Origin: Eshraghiella sp964414835 | GTDB taxonomy: Bacteria; Bacillota; Clostridia; Lachnospirales; Lachnospiraceae | Assembly: GCA_964414835.1 (NCBI GenBank) | Contig: CAYPWY010000005.1 | Location: 36,265 to 100,264 of the forward strand | Direction: 5' to 3' | Length of the DNA stretch: 64,000 nucleotides | Shown here: piece by piece, positions 1 to 8,218 of the stretch | How the letters are laid out: the number at the start of each line of letters is the position of its first letter | Numbering within the stretch: position 1 is the first letter of the stretch | The notes under the pieces: generated by a model | The model's database searches: none | The model's input: the letters and a program-made list of their open reading frames with translations, nothing else | Told to the model about the DNA's origin: nothing | Position numbers and translations under genes: made by a program

Positions 1-729
1 ACACATCCCGACATGGCTGTGCTTGGTATCCACAATTCGGCTGAGACAGCTTCCGATATATATGTCAGAGATGTAAACGGCATCAAAATTGCGATGCTTA
101 ACTATACATACGGTCTTAACGGCTTTGAGGTTCCTGCAGGTATGGAATACACCATAGACCTTATGACAGATTCTACCAAGGACAAAATTGCTTCTGACAT
201 AGCCAGAGCCAAGGAGCTTTCTGATTTTGTAGTCGTGTATCCTCACTGGGGAACCGAGTACAATCTCGGAATCGACGAAAGCCAGCAAAGCTGGGCTCAG
301 TTTTTTGCAGATAACGGTGTAGACCTTGTAATCGGAACACATCCTCATGTTGTGGAACCTGTTCAGTGGATAGACGGCGCTAACGGCAGCAAAACGCTGG
401 TATACTATTCTCTTGGCAATTTTGTGTCCGTTCAATATTATAATTTCTCAATGCTTGGAGGCATGGCACGCATATCAATAACCAAAGATTCCGACAGTAC
501 ATACATATCCGACTACGATATGGATTTTCTTGTGACACATTACACTGCCGGAAGAAGCGTAATAACCACCTACTTTTTGGATGATTACACAGATGAGCTT
601 GCTTCACAGCACGCAATTCTTATTGAGCCTTCGGATAAATATATGCAGGTTAATGAGAATTATCCGTTTAATGTTGAATCTCTTAAGGTAATTGCAAAAT
701 CCATCTGCCCGGAGCTTACTGACTATTAA
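1..729 (+). CDS. CapA-family phosphoesterase, C-terminal part (5' end outside window)
   Basis: The reading frame is open from base 1, so the gene starts upstream of the window; the first Met at base 13 is internal. The visible 242 residues match the C-terminal half of the CapA/PGA_cap metallophosphoesterase fold. Recognisable blocks are VVVYPHWGTEYN, then DLVIGTHPHVVEPVQW with the metal-binding GTHPHV motif, then VYYSLGNFV. Family members are tied to poly-gamma-glutamate or other capsule-like polymer synthesis, but many homologues have no proven role. The signal or membrane anchor expected at the N-terminus cannot be seen here. It converges on the CLC gene, which starts its 3' end 21 bases downstream. 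Confidence 0.85.
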   Translation, partial: THPDMAVLGIHNSAETASDIYVRDVNGIKIAMLNYTYGLNGFEVPAGMEYTIDLMTDSTKDKIASDIARAKELSDFVVVYPHWGTEYNLGIDESQQSWAQFFADNGVDLVIGTHPHVVEPVQWIDGANGSKTLVYYSLGNFVSVQYYNFSMLGGMARISITKDSDSTYISDYDMDFLVTHYTAGRSVITTYFLDDYTDELASQHAILIEPSDKYMQVNENYPFNVESLKVIAKSICPELTDY

Positions 730-749
730 TATTCACAAGATTAAAATTT

Positions 750-2033
750 TTATTTGTTTCCCGGATTATGTTCATTTCTGAGCAAAGGCTTATACTTTGA
801 ATACATTATTTTCTGACCCGAATATATGCCATAATATCCGGATGACACAAAGCTTACCGCTGTCGCAATAAGTATATACGGAACACAGTCAAACCCAAAC
901 AGCTCAAAGCTTATAAGCATTGCAGAAACAGGGCAGTTTGTCACACCGCAGAAAACCGCTGTCATTCCCATTGCTGCACTTAGAGTCGGCGGCATTCCCA
1001 CAATCTGCCCGAAAAGGCACCCAAAGGTTGCCCCCACATAGAATGTAGGGACAATTTCTCCGCCCTTAAATCCGGCGCCCAGTGTCAGTGCAGTTAAAAA
1101 CATTTTTAATATGAAGGAATAAGGCACAACCTCTCCTTCTATTACCGCCCTGTCTATAACATCAGTTCCGGCGCCGAAATAATCCGTTGTTCCAACAATT
1201 GCCGTAATTCCCACAAATACAAGTGCTGCCACAACAACTCTCACAAACGGATTTTTAAAAAAGTGTTCCAGAAATTTCTTGACGTATTTCATCATAAGAC
1301 AAAACAAAATGCTTAACAGTCCGCAAAGCAAAGCAAGTCCCAGACTTTTTACGGCTAATAAAACATCCATATCAGGAATATTCATAACAGGAAAGCTTTC
1401 CGGCGAAATTCCCATTGTTGCCGAAAAACGGCTGGCAACCAAAGCCGCCACAACACAAGGCAGCAGCGAAGAGTAATACATAATCCCAACCGTTGCTGCT
1501 TCTATTGCAAAGACTGCTGCCGCCATCGGGGTCCCGAACAGCGCGGCAAAAGCTGCGCTCATACCGCACATTATTACAACTTTTTTGTCTTTTTCGTCAA
1601 ATTTAAAAATTTTACCGAACATATTTCCCAGGCTTCCCCCAAGCTGCAAAGCAGCGCCCTCACGTCCGGCAGAACCGCCAAATAAATGCGTTATTATTGT
1701 ACTTACAAAAATAAGCGGCGCAACCTTAAACGGAACCTCATCATTTTCCGAAATTGATGTCATGACAAGATTCGTTCCTTTATCCTTGTCAACCTTAAGA
1801 AGCTTATAAAAGCCGACTATTACCAATCCTCCTATCGGAAGCCCATAGACAATCCAGCTGTGATTGTTTCTGAGCTCTGTCACATGTGACAGGCAAAACG
1901 AAAATACTGTACTTACAGCCCCCACTAAAAGACCCACAACCAATCCTATTACAATCCACTTGAATATTTTAAGAGCATATATCCCAAAATTCCTGCTCCT
2001 GTTGGTTATTATTTCTATAGATTTATTATTCAT
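750..2033 (-). CDS. CLC-family anion channel/antiporter, resembling the fluoride-type CLC-F branch
   Basis: A 427-residue polytopic membrane protein of normal CLC length. The gating-glutamate motif is GREGAALQLG (chloride CLCs have GREGP), and the second signature is KGGEIVPTFYVGA instead of GxFxP. Both are closer to the CLC-F fluoride/proton antiporters than to chloride CLCs. At the position of the chloride-coordinating GSGIP motif the protein reads KGTNLV, so the usual serine site is absent. Exporting fluoride across the cell membrane is therefore an inference from motifs. No crcB/fluoride riboswitch is visible in the 50 bases between it and the upstream gene. The ATG follows AAGGCAAAGGT. 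A chloride/proton exchanger remains possible. Confidence 0.85.
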   Translation of the reverse strand: MNNKSIEIITNRSRNFGIYALKIFKWIVIGLVVGLLVGAVSTVFSFCLSHVTELRNNHSWIVYGLPIGGLVIVGFYKLLKVDKDKGTNLVMTSISENDEVPFKVAPLIFVSTIITHLFGGSAGREGAALQLGGSLGNMFGKIFKFDEKDKKVVIMCGMSAAFAALFGTPMAAAVFAIEAATVGIMYYSSLLPCVVAALVASRFSATMGISPESFPVMNIPDMDVLLAVKSLGLALLCGLLSILFCLMMKYVKKFLEHFFKNPFVRVVVAALVFVGITAIVGTTDYFGAGTDVIDRAVIEGEVVPYSFILKMFLTALTLGAGFKGGEIVPTFYVGATFGCLFGQIVGMPPTLSAAMGMTAVFCGVTNCPVSAMLISFELFGFDCVPYILIATAVSFVSSGYYGIYSGQKIMYSKYKPLLRNEHNPGNK

Positions 2034-2050
2034 ACCTTTGCCTTACTAAT

Positions 2051-2078
2051 ACAGGGGAAGCCCTTAAGCCTCCCCTGT
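2051..2078 (-). terminator. Inverted repeat between two minus-strand genes, possible terminator
   Basis: Eight perfectly paired bases (ACAGGGGA with TCCCCTGT) flank a partly complementary centre. It lies just past the stop of the Gly/Pro-rich membrane protein gene and before the CLC gene. There is no clear T-run after it on the minus strand, so termination strength is doubtful. Confidence 0.35.
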
Positions 2079-2083
2079 GAATG

Positions 2084-3184
2084 TTAATTATTATTGTCGT
2101 ATTTGTTCTTCAAATCATCTACCGAATCGGTTCCAAAAGTTTCCAGAGGCTTGTCAAGCATACGTTCCAAGTCTTCCTGCTCCTTATTCTTTTGTGCTGC
2201 CCTTGCTTTCCACCATCTGATAAGAAGGATTATTATTATTACAACTGCAATAATTGCAACAATAATTATAACAACATATCTGAGATGGATAGGTCCTTTC
2301 ATTATTGACTTGCCTGCTGCAGAAAATGTCTTTGCAAACAGCTCATCCACATCAAGAGATGTATCAGTATAATAGTGTTCAAAATTAGACTCAAGTATAT
2401 CCTTGGCATTTTCATCCATTACAGTCTCGGTAGCTTTGCCGACTATATACTGCCATGTACCGTCCATCCAATCAGGACTGTCATTCTCACAAGCAAAATA
2501 GCAGAACAACAGGTGACCTTCATCAGTGAACAACTCATCATAAAGAGACTCTATGTAGTCTGTACGGGCATCATCATTGTCTTCAACAACGCCATATTCT
2601 ACAAGACAAATGTATGGCTGAACGCCTGTGTACTGATAAAAATCCTCCAGTCCGTTTATAAGCGTGCTGTTATTTTTACCAATCCAGCCAAGCTGGTCAT
2701 CATACCATTCATTGACATAATTGACATAGGAACTGTCAAGCTTCTCACGCTTGGTATCACTCTTGGTCGTTCCGCTCAATCCGCTGAAAATATTTCTTCC
2801 TGCCATACCCATAAAGGCTGTAATAAGAACCATTATCAGTATAATTAATGCCAATGCACCTACACATCCGCCGCCTCTTCTGACAGGTCTTGTGTATGTA
2901 CGGTAATATCTTCCCCTTGGCGGCGGTGGCGGCGCTCCATAACGTCCCCTTGGCGGTGGTGGCGGCGGTGCTCCATAATGTCCGCCTCGTGGGGGCGGTG
3001 ATGCTCCTAAACCTCTTCCGCCGCTTCCTGTATGAACAGAACCGCCTCTTCCCGGCGATGAGAAACCACGCCCTCCAAAGCTTCCGCTTCCTCCTGAACG
3101 TGACGTGCTGCGGCTTCCTCCTGAATGTCCGCCTCCTGAGCTTCTTCCTGATGAATGGCTTCCGCCACCTCCTCCTCTTGCCAT
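2084..3184 (-). CDS. Gly/Ser/Pro-rich two-TM membrane protein, TPM-like extracytoplasmic domain
   Basis: The ATG at 3184 is chosen because GGAGG lies 8 bases upstream; a further in-frame ATG at 3199 lacks such a site. The 366 residues fall in four parts: about 90 residues of low-complexity Gly/Ser/Arg followed by poly-Pro stretches (PPPPPPRGRYGAPPPPP), a first membrane segment (about 103-126), a 170-residue globular domain rich in Asp/Tyr/Trp, and a second membrane segment (VVIIIVAIIAVVIIIILLI) with a charged cytoplasmic tail. The middle domain has the look of the TPM/TLP18.3 family (YVNEWYDDQLGWIGKNN at its start), but I am not certain. The N-terminal tract resembles disordered segments that bind RNA, peptidoglycan or proline-recognition domains; its function is unknown. 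Confidence 0.7.
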   Translation of the reverse strand: MARGGGGGSHSSGRSSGGGHSGGSRSTSRSGGSGSFGGRGFSSPGRGGSVHTGSGGRGLGASPPPRGGHYGAPPPPPPRGRYGAPPPPPRGRYYRTYTRPVRRGGGCVGALALIILIMVLITAFMGMAGRNIFSGLSGTTKSDTKREKLDSSYVNYVNEWYDDQLGWIGKNNSTLINGLEDFYQYTGVQPYICLVEYGVVEDNDDARTDYIESLYDELFTDEGHLLFCYFACENDSPDWMDGTWQYIVGKATETVMDENAKDILESNFEHYYTDTSLDVDELFAKTFSAAGKSIMKGPIHLRYVVIIIVAIIAVVIIIILLIRWWKARAAQKNKEQEDLERMLDKPLETFGTDSVDDLKNKYDNNN

Positions 3185-3205
3185 AAACATTTCCTCCATT
3201 AATCT

Positions 3206-4495
3206 CTATTTTTTCATATATTTTTCTTCAAATATCTCATACGAAAGCGGTTTATCATGAAGATACCCTTGTACCGCATTGCATCCGCACTCATAAACTA
3301 TTTTTTCCTCTTCATGGCTCTCTATTCCTTCGCAGATAACCTCAAACTTAATGTCCTTAAAGGTGTTCATAAGATTTTTCATAATCTTACGTCCGGAATC
3401 AACGCCAAGGCTGTTAAGCACAAATCCCCTGTCAAATTTAATGACATCAACAGGCACCGTACCAAGCATATATAATGAATTATAGCCTGAACCGAAATCA
3501 TCCATACTTATTCTGTATCCACGATTTCTCAGAAACTCTATCTGCCTGTTAATTTCGGTGAAGTTTTCACAAAAAATAGTCTCTGTAAGCTCAAATTCAA
3601 AGTATTTGGCCGGCACTCCTGATTTACAAACCGCATCGTCAATCTTTCGGATAAAACCTGACTCCCAAAAATCCATTCTGGACAGATTCATAGATATAGT
3701 TGTCAGCTGGTAGCCTTTATCCATCCAATTCTTCTGAAGCTCGATAATTTTCATTATCACATAATTGTCAAGTCTGGCTATAAGACCCGTATTTTCAAGT
3801 GTATCTATATACGATGAAGGTGAAACTATATTGCCGTCACAATCCATAATTCTTGATAATGCCTCGCCGCCGATAAGCTTCTGTTCATCTATTGAAAACT
3901 TAGGCTGAATATATACCTTAATTCTGTCATTGTCAAGAGCAGAAAAAAACATTGGTATAACGCCTGCCTCAGTCTGCGTACGCATAGCCATATCATCGGA
4001 AAACATTGCAATCGTTTCGGCATAATTCGCCTTGATGCTTCTTCTGGCGTACTGCGCCTTATCTATCATAGAATTAACATCCTCATTGGAATCATCAACA
4101 ACATATGCACCCATATATACTCTTATCCGCGCCAATGGAAATTCCTGATTAACCTCATCACTAAACTGACGGTTCACACTGTCATATTCTATTTTTAAGT
4201 CCTGAACATCCCTGTATCCTGCCTCTATAAGCATAATTATATGGTCAACGTAAATTCTTCCTGCCAGAACACAATCAGAGTTCATATGACAGTATCTATA
4301 GACGCAACGTTCTATAAGCTTATCCCCTGCGTCAAAGCCGTACATCTGATTAAAATATTTAAAGTTGCTTATATCCAGAGACATTATAACCGGAGCCTTC
4401 ATCTCATTGCGCATAAGCACTCCTGCTTTCTGCTTAAAATATTCCATATATGGTAATTTGGTAAGTGTCTCTGTAGCTGTTTTTTCCACCCGCAT
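3206..4495 (-). CDS. Cyclic-di-GMP phosphodiesterase, degenerate GGDEF plus EAL
   Basis: The start at 4495 has AGAGGT 7 bases upstream; the longer frame to 4555 has no such site. Residues about 20-160 form a GGDEF-like fold whose signature loop reads RIYVDHIIM, so it cannot make cyclic di-GMP and is probably regulatory. Residues about 180-425 form an EAL domain with the catalytic set intact: GGEALSR (EAL), SMNLSRMDF, FELTET, DDFGSGYNSL, KFDRGF, ICEGIES and QGYLHDKPL. It should hydrolyse cyclic di-GMP to pGpG in the cytoplasm. No membrane segment is present. It lies in line with its minus-strand neighbours but has no obvious functional partner among them. Confidence 0.92.
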   Translation of the reverse strand: MRVEKTATETLTKLPYMEYFKQKAGVLMRNEMKAPVIMSLDISNFKYFNQMYGFDAGDKLIERCVYRYCHMNSDCVLAGRIYVDHIIMLIEAGYRDVQDLKIEYDSVNRQFSDEVNQEFPLARIRVYMGAYVVDDSNEDVNSMIDKAQYARRSIKANYAETIAMFSDDMAMRTQTEAGVIPMFFSALDNDRIKVYIQPKFSIDEQKLIGGEALSRIMDCDGNIVSPSSYIDTLENTGLIARLDNYVIMKIIELQKNWMDKGYQLTTISMNLSRMDFWESGFIRKIDDAVCKSGVPAKYFEFELTETIFCENFTEINRQIEFLRNRGYRISMDDFGSGYNSLYMLGTVPVDVIKFDRGFVLNSLGVDSGRKIMKNLMNTFKDIKFEVICEGIESHEEEKIVYECGCNAVQGYLHDKPLSYEIFEEKYMKK

Positions 4496-4574
4496 AGTAA
4501 TACCTCTAAATTTGTGTAATAGAAAATGATGTAACTCCAATATACATTTTACCACATTTTTCTAATTAAGTCTA

Positions 4575-5261
4575 TTAAAAGATTTGGATAAACATCCTGA
4601 TTAAACCCAACACCAGAAGATGTGCAGGATAAAAAATATACGGCACACAACGTGGCATTTTGCCCTTTTGTCCATCATGCATGTGAATAGGAATAAGTGA
4701 AAGCGGAGCTGCAATTCCTATAACGCTTCCGCCCACAGCCATAACAATGCCTGATGCCGTATACATTATCGCCTGATGACTCCTTGCATAATAAAATATA
4801 AGAATAAGCAATATGCATTTCCATGAATAATCAAGTCCAAGCACATAGCTTACAGCCATAGCCCACAATGTAATTATAACTGCAAAAGGTATATAGCCTG
4901 TATTTTTTTCGTAAAGCTTTTTAGATGCCCACAGCACAAACAATGCCAAGGCAAAAGTAAACAGTATATTATTATACTTAAAGCACCATAGCTTTCCGAA
5001 AATTGCTATATTATACGGGATTTCCGATATAAGCGCAGTCCCCAGCAATCTTGCTTCGTATTTTGCCACTGAACGTGTGTATATGAAGCCCTGCACTATA
5101 AAATAGGCAAAAACCGGAAATGACAGCCGCCCGATACCACGCATAATCCAATATGCCCATTCAGGCAGTCCAAGGCTGAAAAACACTATTGCACAATGGT
5201 CAATCAGCATCGTTGCCATGCCTATTATTTTAAGCACATCAGAATTAACAATTTTTCTCAT
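4575..5261 (-). CDS. TraX-family integral membrane protein
   Basis: A 228-residue protein with about seven hydrophobic segments. The N-terminal LKIIGMATMLIDHCA, then MRGIGRLSFPVFAYFIVQGF, is typical of the TraX family. The namesake F-plasmid TraX acetylates pilin, and the fold is related to membrane acyltransferases, but chromosomal Firmicute copies are uncharacterised. There are no conjugation genes nearby, so a role in transfer is not suggested. GAGAGGA lies upstream of the ATG at a rather long distance. It is divergent from the PHP gene, separated by 140 bases. Confidence 0.85.
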   Translation of the reverse strand: MRKIVNSDVLKIIGMATMLIDHCAIVFFSLGLPEWAYWIMRGIGRLSFPVFAYFIVQGFIYTRSVAKYEARLLGTALISEIPYNIAIFGKLWCFKYNNILFTFALALFVLWASKKLYEKNTGYIPFAVIITLWAMAVSYVLGLDYSWKCILLILIFYYARSHQAIMYTASGIVMAVGGSVIGIAAPLSLIPIHMHDGQKGKMPRCVPYIFYPAHLLVLGLIRMFIQIF

Positions 5262-5401
5262 ACGGCCATTATCCTCTCTGTATAATTATTGAAATTTTAT
5301 CATAAAAGCTGACAACTTTACAGATAAATTTAAAAAAATGTGCTATACTGTGACTATACTATTAATACTATGATTATGTCATTATGTGGAGGATTTTAAT
5401 A

Positions 5402-6154
5402 ATGTTTAGATATGAGACCCATCTTCATACATACGAGGCGAGCCTGTGTGCTTCCTCCAAAGCATGTGAGTATCCGCAATATTATAAAGATATGGGATAT
5501 GACGGAATATTTGTCACAGATCATTTTTTTAACGGCAACTGCCGTATTCCCCAATATGAAAGCTGGGAACAGCGGGTGAATGAATTTTGCAAAGGATACG
5601 AAAACGCCAAGGCTGCCGGCGATGCTATAGGTTTCCCTGTTTTTTTCGGATGGGAGGCTAATTTTGAAGGTGATGAATTTCTGATATACGGTCTTGACAA
5701 GCAGTGGCTTCTTGCACACCCCCATATACTTTCTTACAGCAGAAGCAAACAGTATGATATTGTACATGCTGACGGCGGTCTGGTAGTTCAGGCACACCCC
5801 TTCAGAGAGCGCGGTTACTTAAATTCAATCCATCTTAACCCCGAAAACTGTGACGCTATGGAAGCCTATAATGCTTTTAATGAAACTTATCATAACAACA
5901 ATGCCGAATTATATTGCAGGGAGAAGGGCATTTTTATGACAGCCGGCTCAGACATCCACAAGACAGGCACACTTCCAGTGGGCGGTCATTATGGAATGGG
6001 CTTTGAACATCCTATAAACTGTGCCCAGGATTATGTTAAAGCAATCCTTAACCATGAGGGCTCTATGCTTGTGCCGGACAGTCTCAGAACTCTTCCCGCT
6101 AAAATACACACAAAACTTCCTGTGTATGTAAACACAAGAGCAGATGATATGTAA
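5402..6154 (+). CDS. PHP-domain metal-dependent phosphoesterase
   Basis: The ATG at 5402 is preceded by GGAGGA with an 8-base gap, which favours it over the upstream in-frame ATG at 5384. The 250-residue protein begins FRYETHLHTYEAS, the first PHP metal-binding motif (HxH), followed by GIFVTDHFF, VVQAHPF and GSDIHKTG, the later metal ligands. These support a trinuclear-metal phosphoesterase such as those acting on histidinol phosphate or small nucleotide and sugar phosphates; the substrate is unknown. It is monocistronic, with no similarity to a polymerase PHP fusion. Confidence 0.88.
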   Translation: MFRYETHLHTYEASLCASSKACEYPQYYKDMGYDGIFVTDHFFNGNCRIPQYESWEQRVNEFCKGYENAKAAGDAIGFPVFFGWEANFEGDEFLIYGLDKQWLLAHPHILSYSRSKQYDIVHADGGLVVQAHPFRERGYLNSIHLNPENCDAMEAYNAFNETYHNNNAELYCREKGIFMTAGSDIHKTGTLPVGGHYGMGFEHPINCAQDYVKAILNHEGSMLVPDSLRTLPAKIHTKLPVYVNTRADDM

Positions 6155-6170
6155 ATTTCATAAGCACAAC

Positions 6171-6206
6171 AAAAAAAGCAGAAGCCGGTTGCATTCCGGC
6201 TTCTGC
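6171..6206 (-). terminator. Rho-independent terminator after the DegV gene
   Basis: An 11-bp perfect stem (GCAGAAGCCGG with CCGGCTTCTGC) with a 7-base loop, followed on the minus strand by seven Ts (As at 6171-6177). It lies just past the DegV stop. Confidence 0.9.
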
Positions 6207-6222
6207 CATTAACACTAAAATA

Positions 6223-7092
6223 TTATTTATCTTTTCCGTAATGAATAAGCGATAACATATCAGGGCCTGTGTGAGCTCCTATAATAGGACTTAACATGGT
6301 TATTCTGATTGTCAGGTCAGGGTACTTCTCAAGAAGCATAGCTTTAAGTGTATCGGCGTCATCAACACAATCTGCACAGCTTATGTACACAGTATTACTG
6401 ATTGACGGGTCATAATTGCTTTCAAATCTCTCAATAAGCCCCTTGAATGCCATCTTGTTACCACGTTTTTTATCAACGGTCTCAAGCTTTCCATTATTAT
6501 CAATCCTGAGAATCGGTTTAATATTAAGCGCCGTTCCCACAACAGCCGTGGCTGCTGATACTCTTCCTCCACGCTTAAGATACATCAAATCCTCAACCTT
6601 GAACCAGTAATGCACTTTACCTGTATGTTCTCTCAACCATGCGGCATTGTCCTCAAGGCTCATACCTGCCTCCATGTTGGCAAAAGCAGACTCAATTAAA
6701 AGTCCCATACCTCCTGTAGCTCCATATGAATCCACTACTTCAATATGTGCTTCTGGGTAATCTTCCTTGATATTCTGTACAGCCAGAAGCGCCGACTCGT
6801 ATGTATTGCTGAGTCCGCTTGATAATGACAGATACAATATCGCATTGCCTTCCTCAACAAGCGGTCCGAAAATATCCATATAATGTGTAGGTGTTATCTG
6901 GCTGGTCTGTGTCTTAATCTTCTGCCTCAGCTTCTCATAAAAATTGTGCATCATTTCATCACTTTCAGGTCTGTCACAGTGAAATGTCTCCTCGCCAAGA
7001 ATATACTCCATAGGAATATATCTTAAATCGTGGCTGGCGGCAAAATCTTTATCTATGTCCAAAGACACATCTGAAAAAATCAAATAGCTCAT
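6223..7092 (-). CDS. DegV family fatty-acid-binding protein
   Basis: The ATG at 7092 has GGAGG 6 bases upstream (GGAGGATAACAATG); the longer open frame to 7164 is non-coding leader. The 289 residues carry the DegV signatures: IFSDVSLDI at the start, TSQITPTHYMDIF, YLSLSSGLSNTYESALLA and VEDLMYLKRGGRVS. DegV/FakB proteins bind a fatty acid and present it to a FakA kinase for phospholipid synthesis. No FakA-like gene is in the window, so the partner is elsewhere. A strong terminator follows. Confidence 0.92.
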   Translation of the reverse strand: MSYLIFSDVSLDIDKDFAASHDLRYIPMEYILGEETFHCDRPESDEMMHNFYEKLRQKIKTQTSQITPTHYMDIFGPLVEEGNAILYLSLSSGLSNTYESALLAVQNIKEDYPEAHIEVVDSYGATGGMGLLIESAFANMEAGMSLEDNAAWLREHTGKVHYWFKVEDLMYLKRGGRVSAATAVVGTALNIKPILRIDNNGKLETVDKKRGNKMAFKGLIERFESNYDPSISNTVYISCADCVDDADTLKAMLLEKYPDLTIRITMLSPIIGAHTGPDMLSLIHYGKDK

Positions 7093-7170
7093 TGTTATCC
7101 TCCGAATAATTAATATCGGCAACTGCCGTAACCACATAATAACATAATATAACACAAATTGCAAATTGTT

Positions 7171-7210
7171 ATAATATCATTGCTGATGAAATAATATCAT
7201 TGCTGATGAA
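7171..7210. repeat. Perfect 20-bp tandem duplication
   Basis: ATAATATCATTGCTGATGAA occurs twice back to back in the 159-base gap between the cytidylate-kinase-like gene and DegV. It is probably a recent slippage duplication and has no evident function. Confidence 0.85.
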
Positions 7211-7251
7211 AAAAGCTTTACGCCGGCATGACGGTTATGCAAATTACTCAA

Positions 7252-7833
7252 TTAAAGATGCGCAAGAATATCAAGGCACTTATCATATCCCAAGGTGCTG
7301 CTGTTAAGAGTCAATGCATAATTTCTGGCTGCACCCCATTTTGAATCGGTGTAATACTCATAATGTACACGTCTTTTTTTGTCCATATCACGCATCATTA
7401 CCAACGCATCACGTTCTGACTTATCATACAATTTCATGATTCTATCCACCTTCTCAGGCTTGTTTCCATGTATAAAAATATTATATACATTCTCTCTGTC
7501 ACGCAGAATATAATCTGCACAGCGTCCTACAATGACAAATGATTCTTGGTCTGCTAAATCAAGAATTATATTTCTCTGCACTTCATAAAGATAATCCGTA
7601 ACGGATTTACCTGTTGTATCCCTTCCTACGAAAGCATATGCAAATACATTCTTGGTAGGTGCATACTCACCCTTTTCCTCCACAAATTTCTCTGAAAATC
7701 CTGACTTTTCCGCAACCTTTGTGATAATATCCTTATCATAAAAGGATATTCCAAGTCTTTCCGCCAGCTTCGCTCCGATATATCTTCCTCCACTGCCAAA
7801 TTCACGGCTTATTGTGATTATTTTATTTGCCAT
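7252..7833 (-). CDS. Cytidylate-kinase-like family protein
   Basis: The ATG at 7833 follows GGAGGTGG by 4 bases and gives 193 residues. It opens with IITISREFGSGGRYIGAKLAERLGI, a P-loop variant (SREFGSGG) of the Cytidylate_kin2 family, then FYDKDIITKVAEKSGFSE. VIVGRCADYIL and the LID-like arginine region RDMDKKRRVHYEYYTDSKWG follow. These proteins are related to CMP kinase, but their substrate is not established and they coexist with the true Cmk. The gene has an intrinsic-terminator hairpin directly in its 5' leader (7855-7888), suggesting control by attenuation or separation from the upstream tRNA gene. Confidence 0.87.
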   Translation of the reverse strand: MANKIITISREFGSGGRYIGAKLAERLGISFYDKDIITKVAEKSGFSEKFVEEKGEYAPTKNVFAYAFVGRDTTGKSVTDYLYEVQRNIILDLADQESFVIVGRCADYILRDRENVYNIFIHGNKPEKVDRIMKLYDKSERDALVMMRDMDKKRRVHYEYYTDSKWGAARNYALTLNSSTLGYDKCLDILAHL

Positions 7834-7854
7834 AATGCCACCTCCATTCTTTGG

Positions 7855-7888
7855 AAAAAAAGCGCAAATCCACACCTGGATTTACGCT
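7855..7888 (-). terminator. Terminator hairpin in the leader of the cytidylate-kinase-like gene
   Basis: On the minus strand a 12-bp stem (AGCGTAAATCCA with TGGATTTGCGCT, one G.T pair) with a 4-base loop runs into seven Ts, only about 20 bases before the ATG at 7833. It may end the tRNA-Gly transcript that comes from upstream. A promoter-like sequence lies between the tRNA and the hairpin, so it could also act as an attenuator. Confidence 0.75.
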
Positions 7889-7909
7889 TTCCGCCACTCG
7901 ATATATTAT

Positions 7910-7939
7910 ATTTTATCAAATTTATTGCTGAAAAGTCAA
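7910..7939 (-). promoter_or_regulatory. Candidate sigma-A promoter for the cytidylate-kinase-like gene
   Basis: On the minus strand TTGACT (7934-7939) is followed after 18 bases by TAAAAT (7910-7915). A transcript from here would begin just before the terminator hairpin. A TATAAT slightly further on is too far from the -35 box. Confidence 0.45.
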
Positions 7940-7998
7940 TATGAAAAACAAAACGCTTCCCCTACAAAAAACAAAAGGCTGCCTCCATAATATTAAAA

Positions 7999-8070
7999 AG
8001 CGCGAGACGGGGATCGAACCCGCGACCTTCTCCTTGGCAAGGAGACGCTCCACCACTGAGCCACTCGCGC
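7999..8070 (-). tRNA. tRNA-Gly (anticodon GCC)
   Basis: On the minus strand a 72-nt cloverleaf: acceptor GCGCGAG/CTCGCGC, D arm TGGCTCAGTGGTGGAG, anticodon stem-loop TCTCCTTGCCAAGGAGA with GCC, and T arm CGGGTTCGATCCCCG. No encoded CCA. It is identical over 72 nt to the copy at 12170-12241. Confidence 0.97.
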
Positions 8071-8165
8071 ATATACGTTATTCATAACGCAATATGCATT
8101 GTACTACATTGCCGGCATTTTGTCAACGGCATTTTCTTAAATTCAAAAAAATTGTGCCATACAGC

Positions 8166-8197
8166 AAAAACAGCGTGCCGGCAATTCCGGCACGCTG
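8166..8197 (-). terminator. Rho-independent terminator after the GH5 lipoprotein gene
   Basis: An 11-bp stem (CAGCGTGCCGG with CCGGCACGCTG) and a 5-base loop, followed by five Ts on the minus strand. It lies 21 bases past the GH5 stop. Confidence 0.88.
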
Positions 8198-8218
8198 AAA
8201 TATCATTAATCGTATGTC

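Noticed and set aside
2034..2083. Fluoride riboswitch before the CLC gene
   Set aside because: The 50-base gap is too short and holds only an inverted repeat, with no crcB-like fold.
2375..2848. 157-residue plus-strand frame
   Set aside because: It lies antisense to the Gly/Pro-rich membrane protein and has no supporting features.
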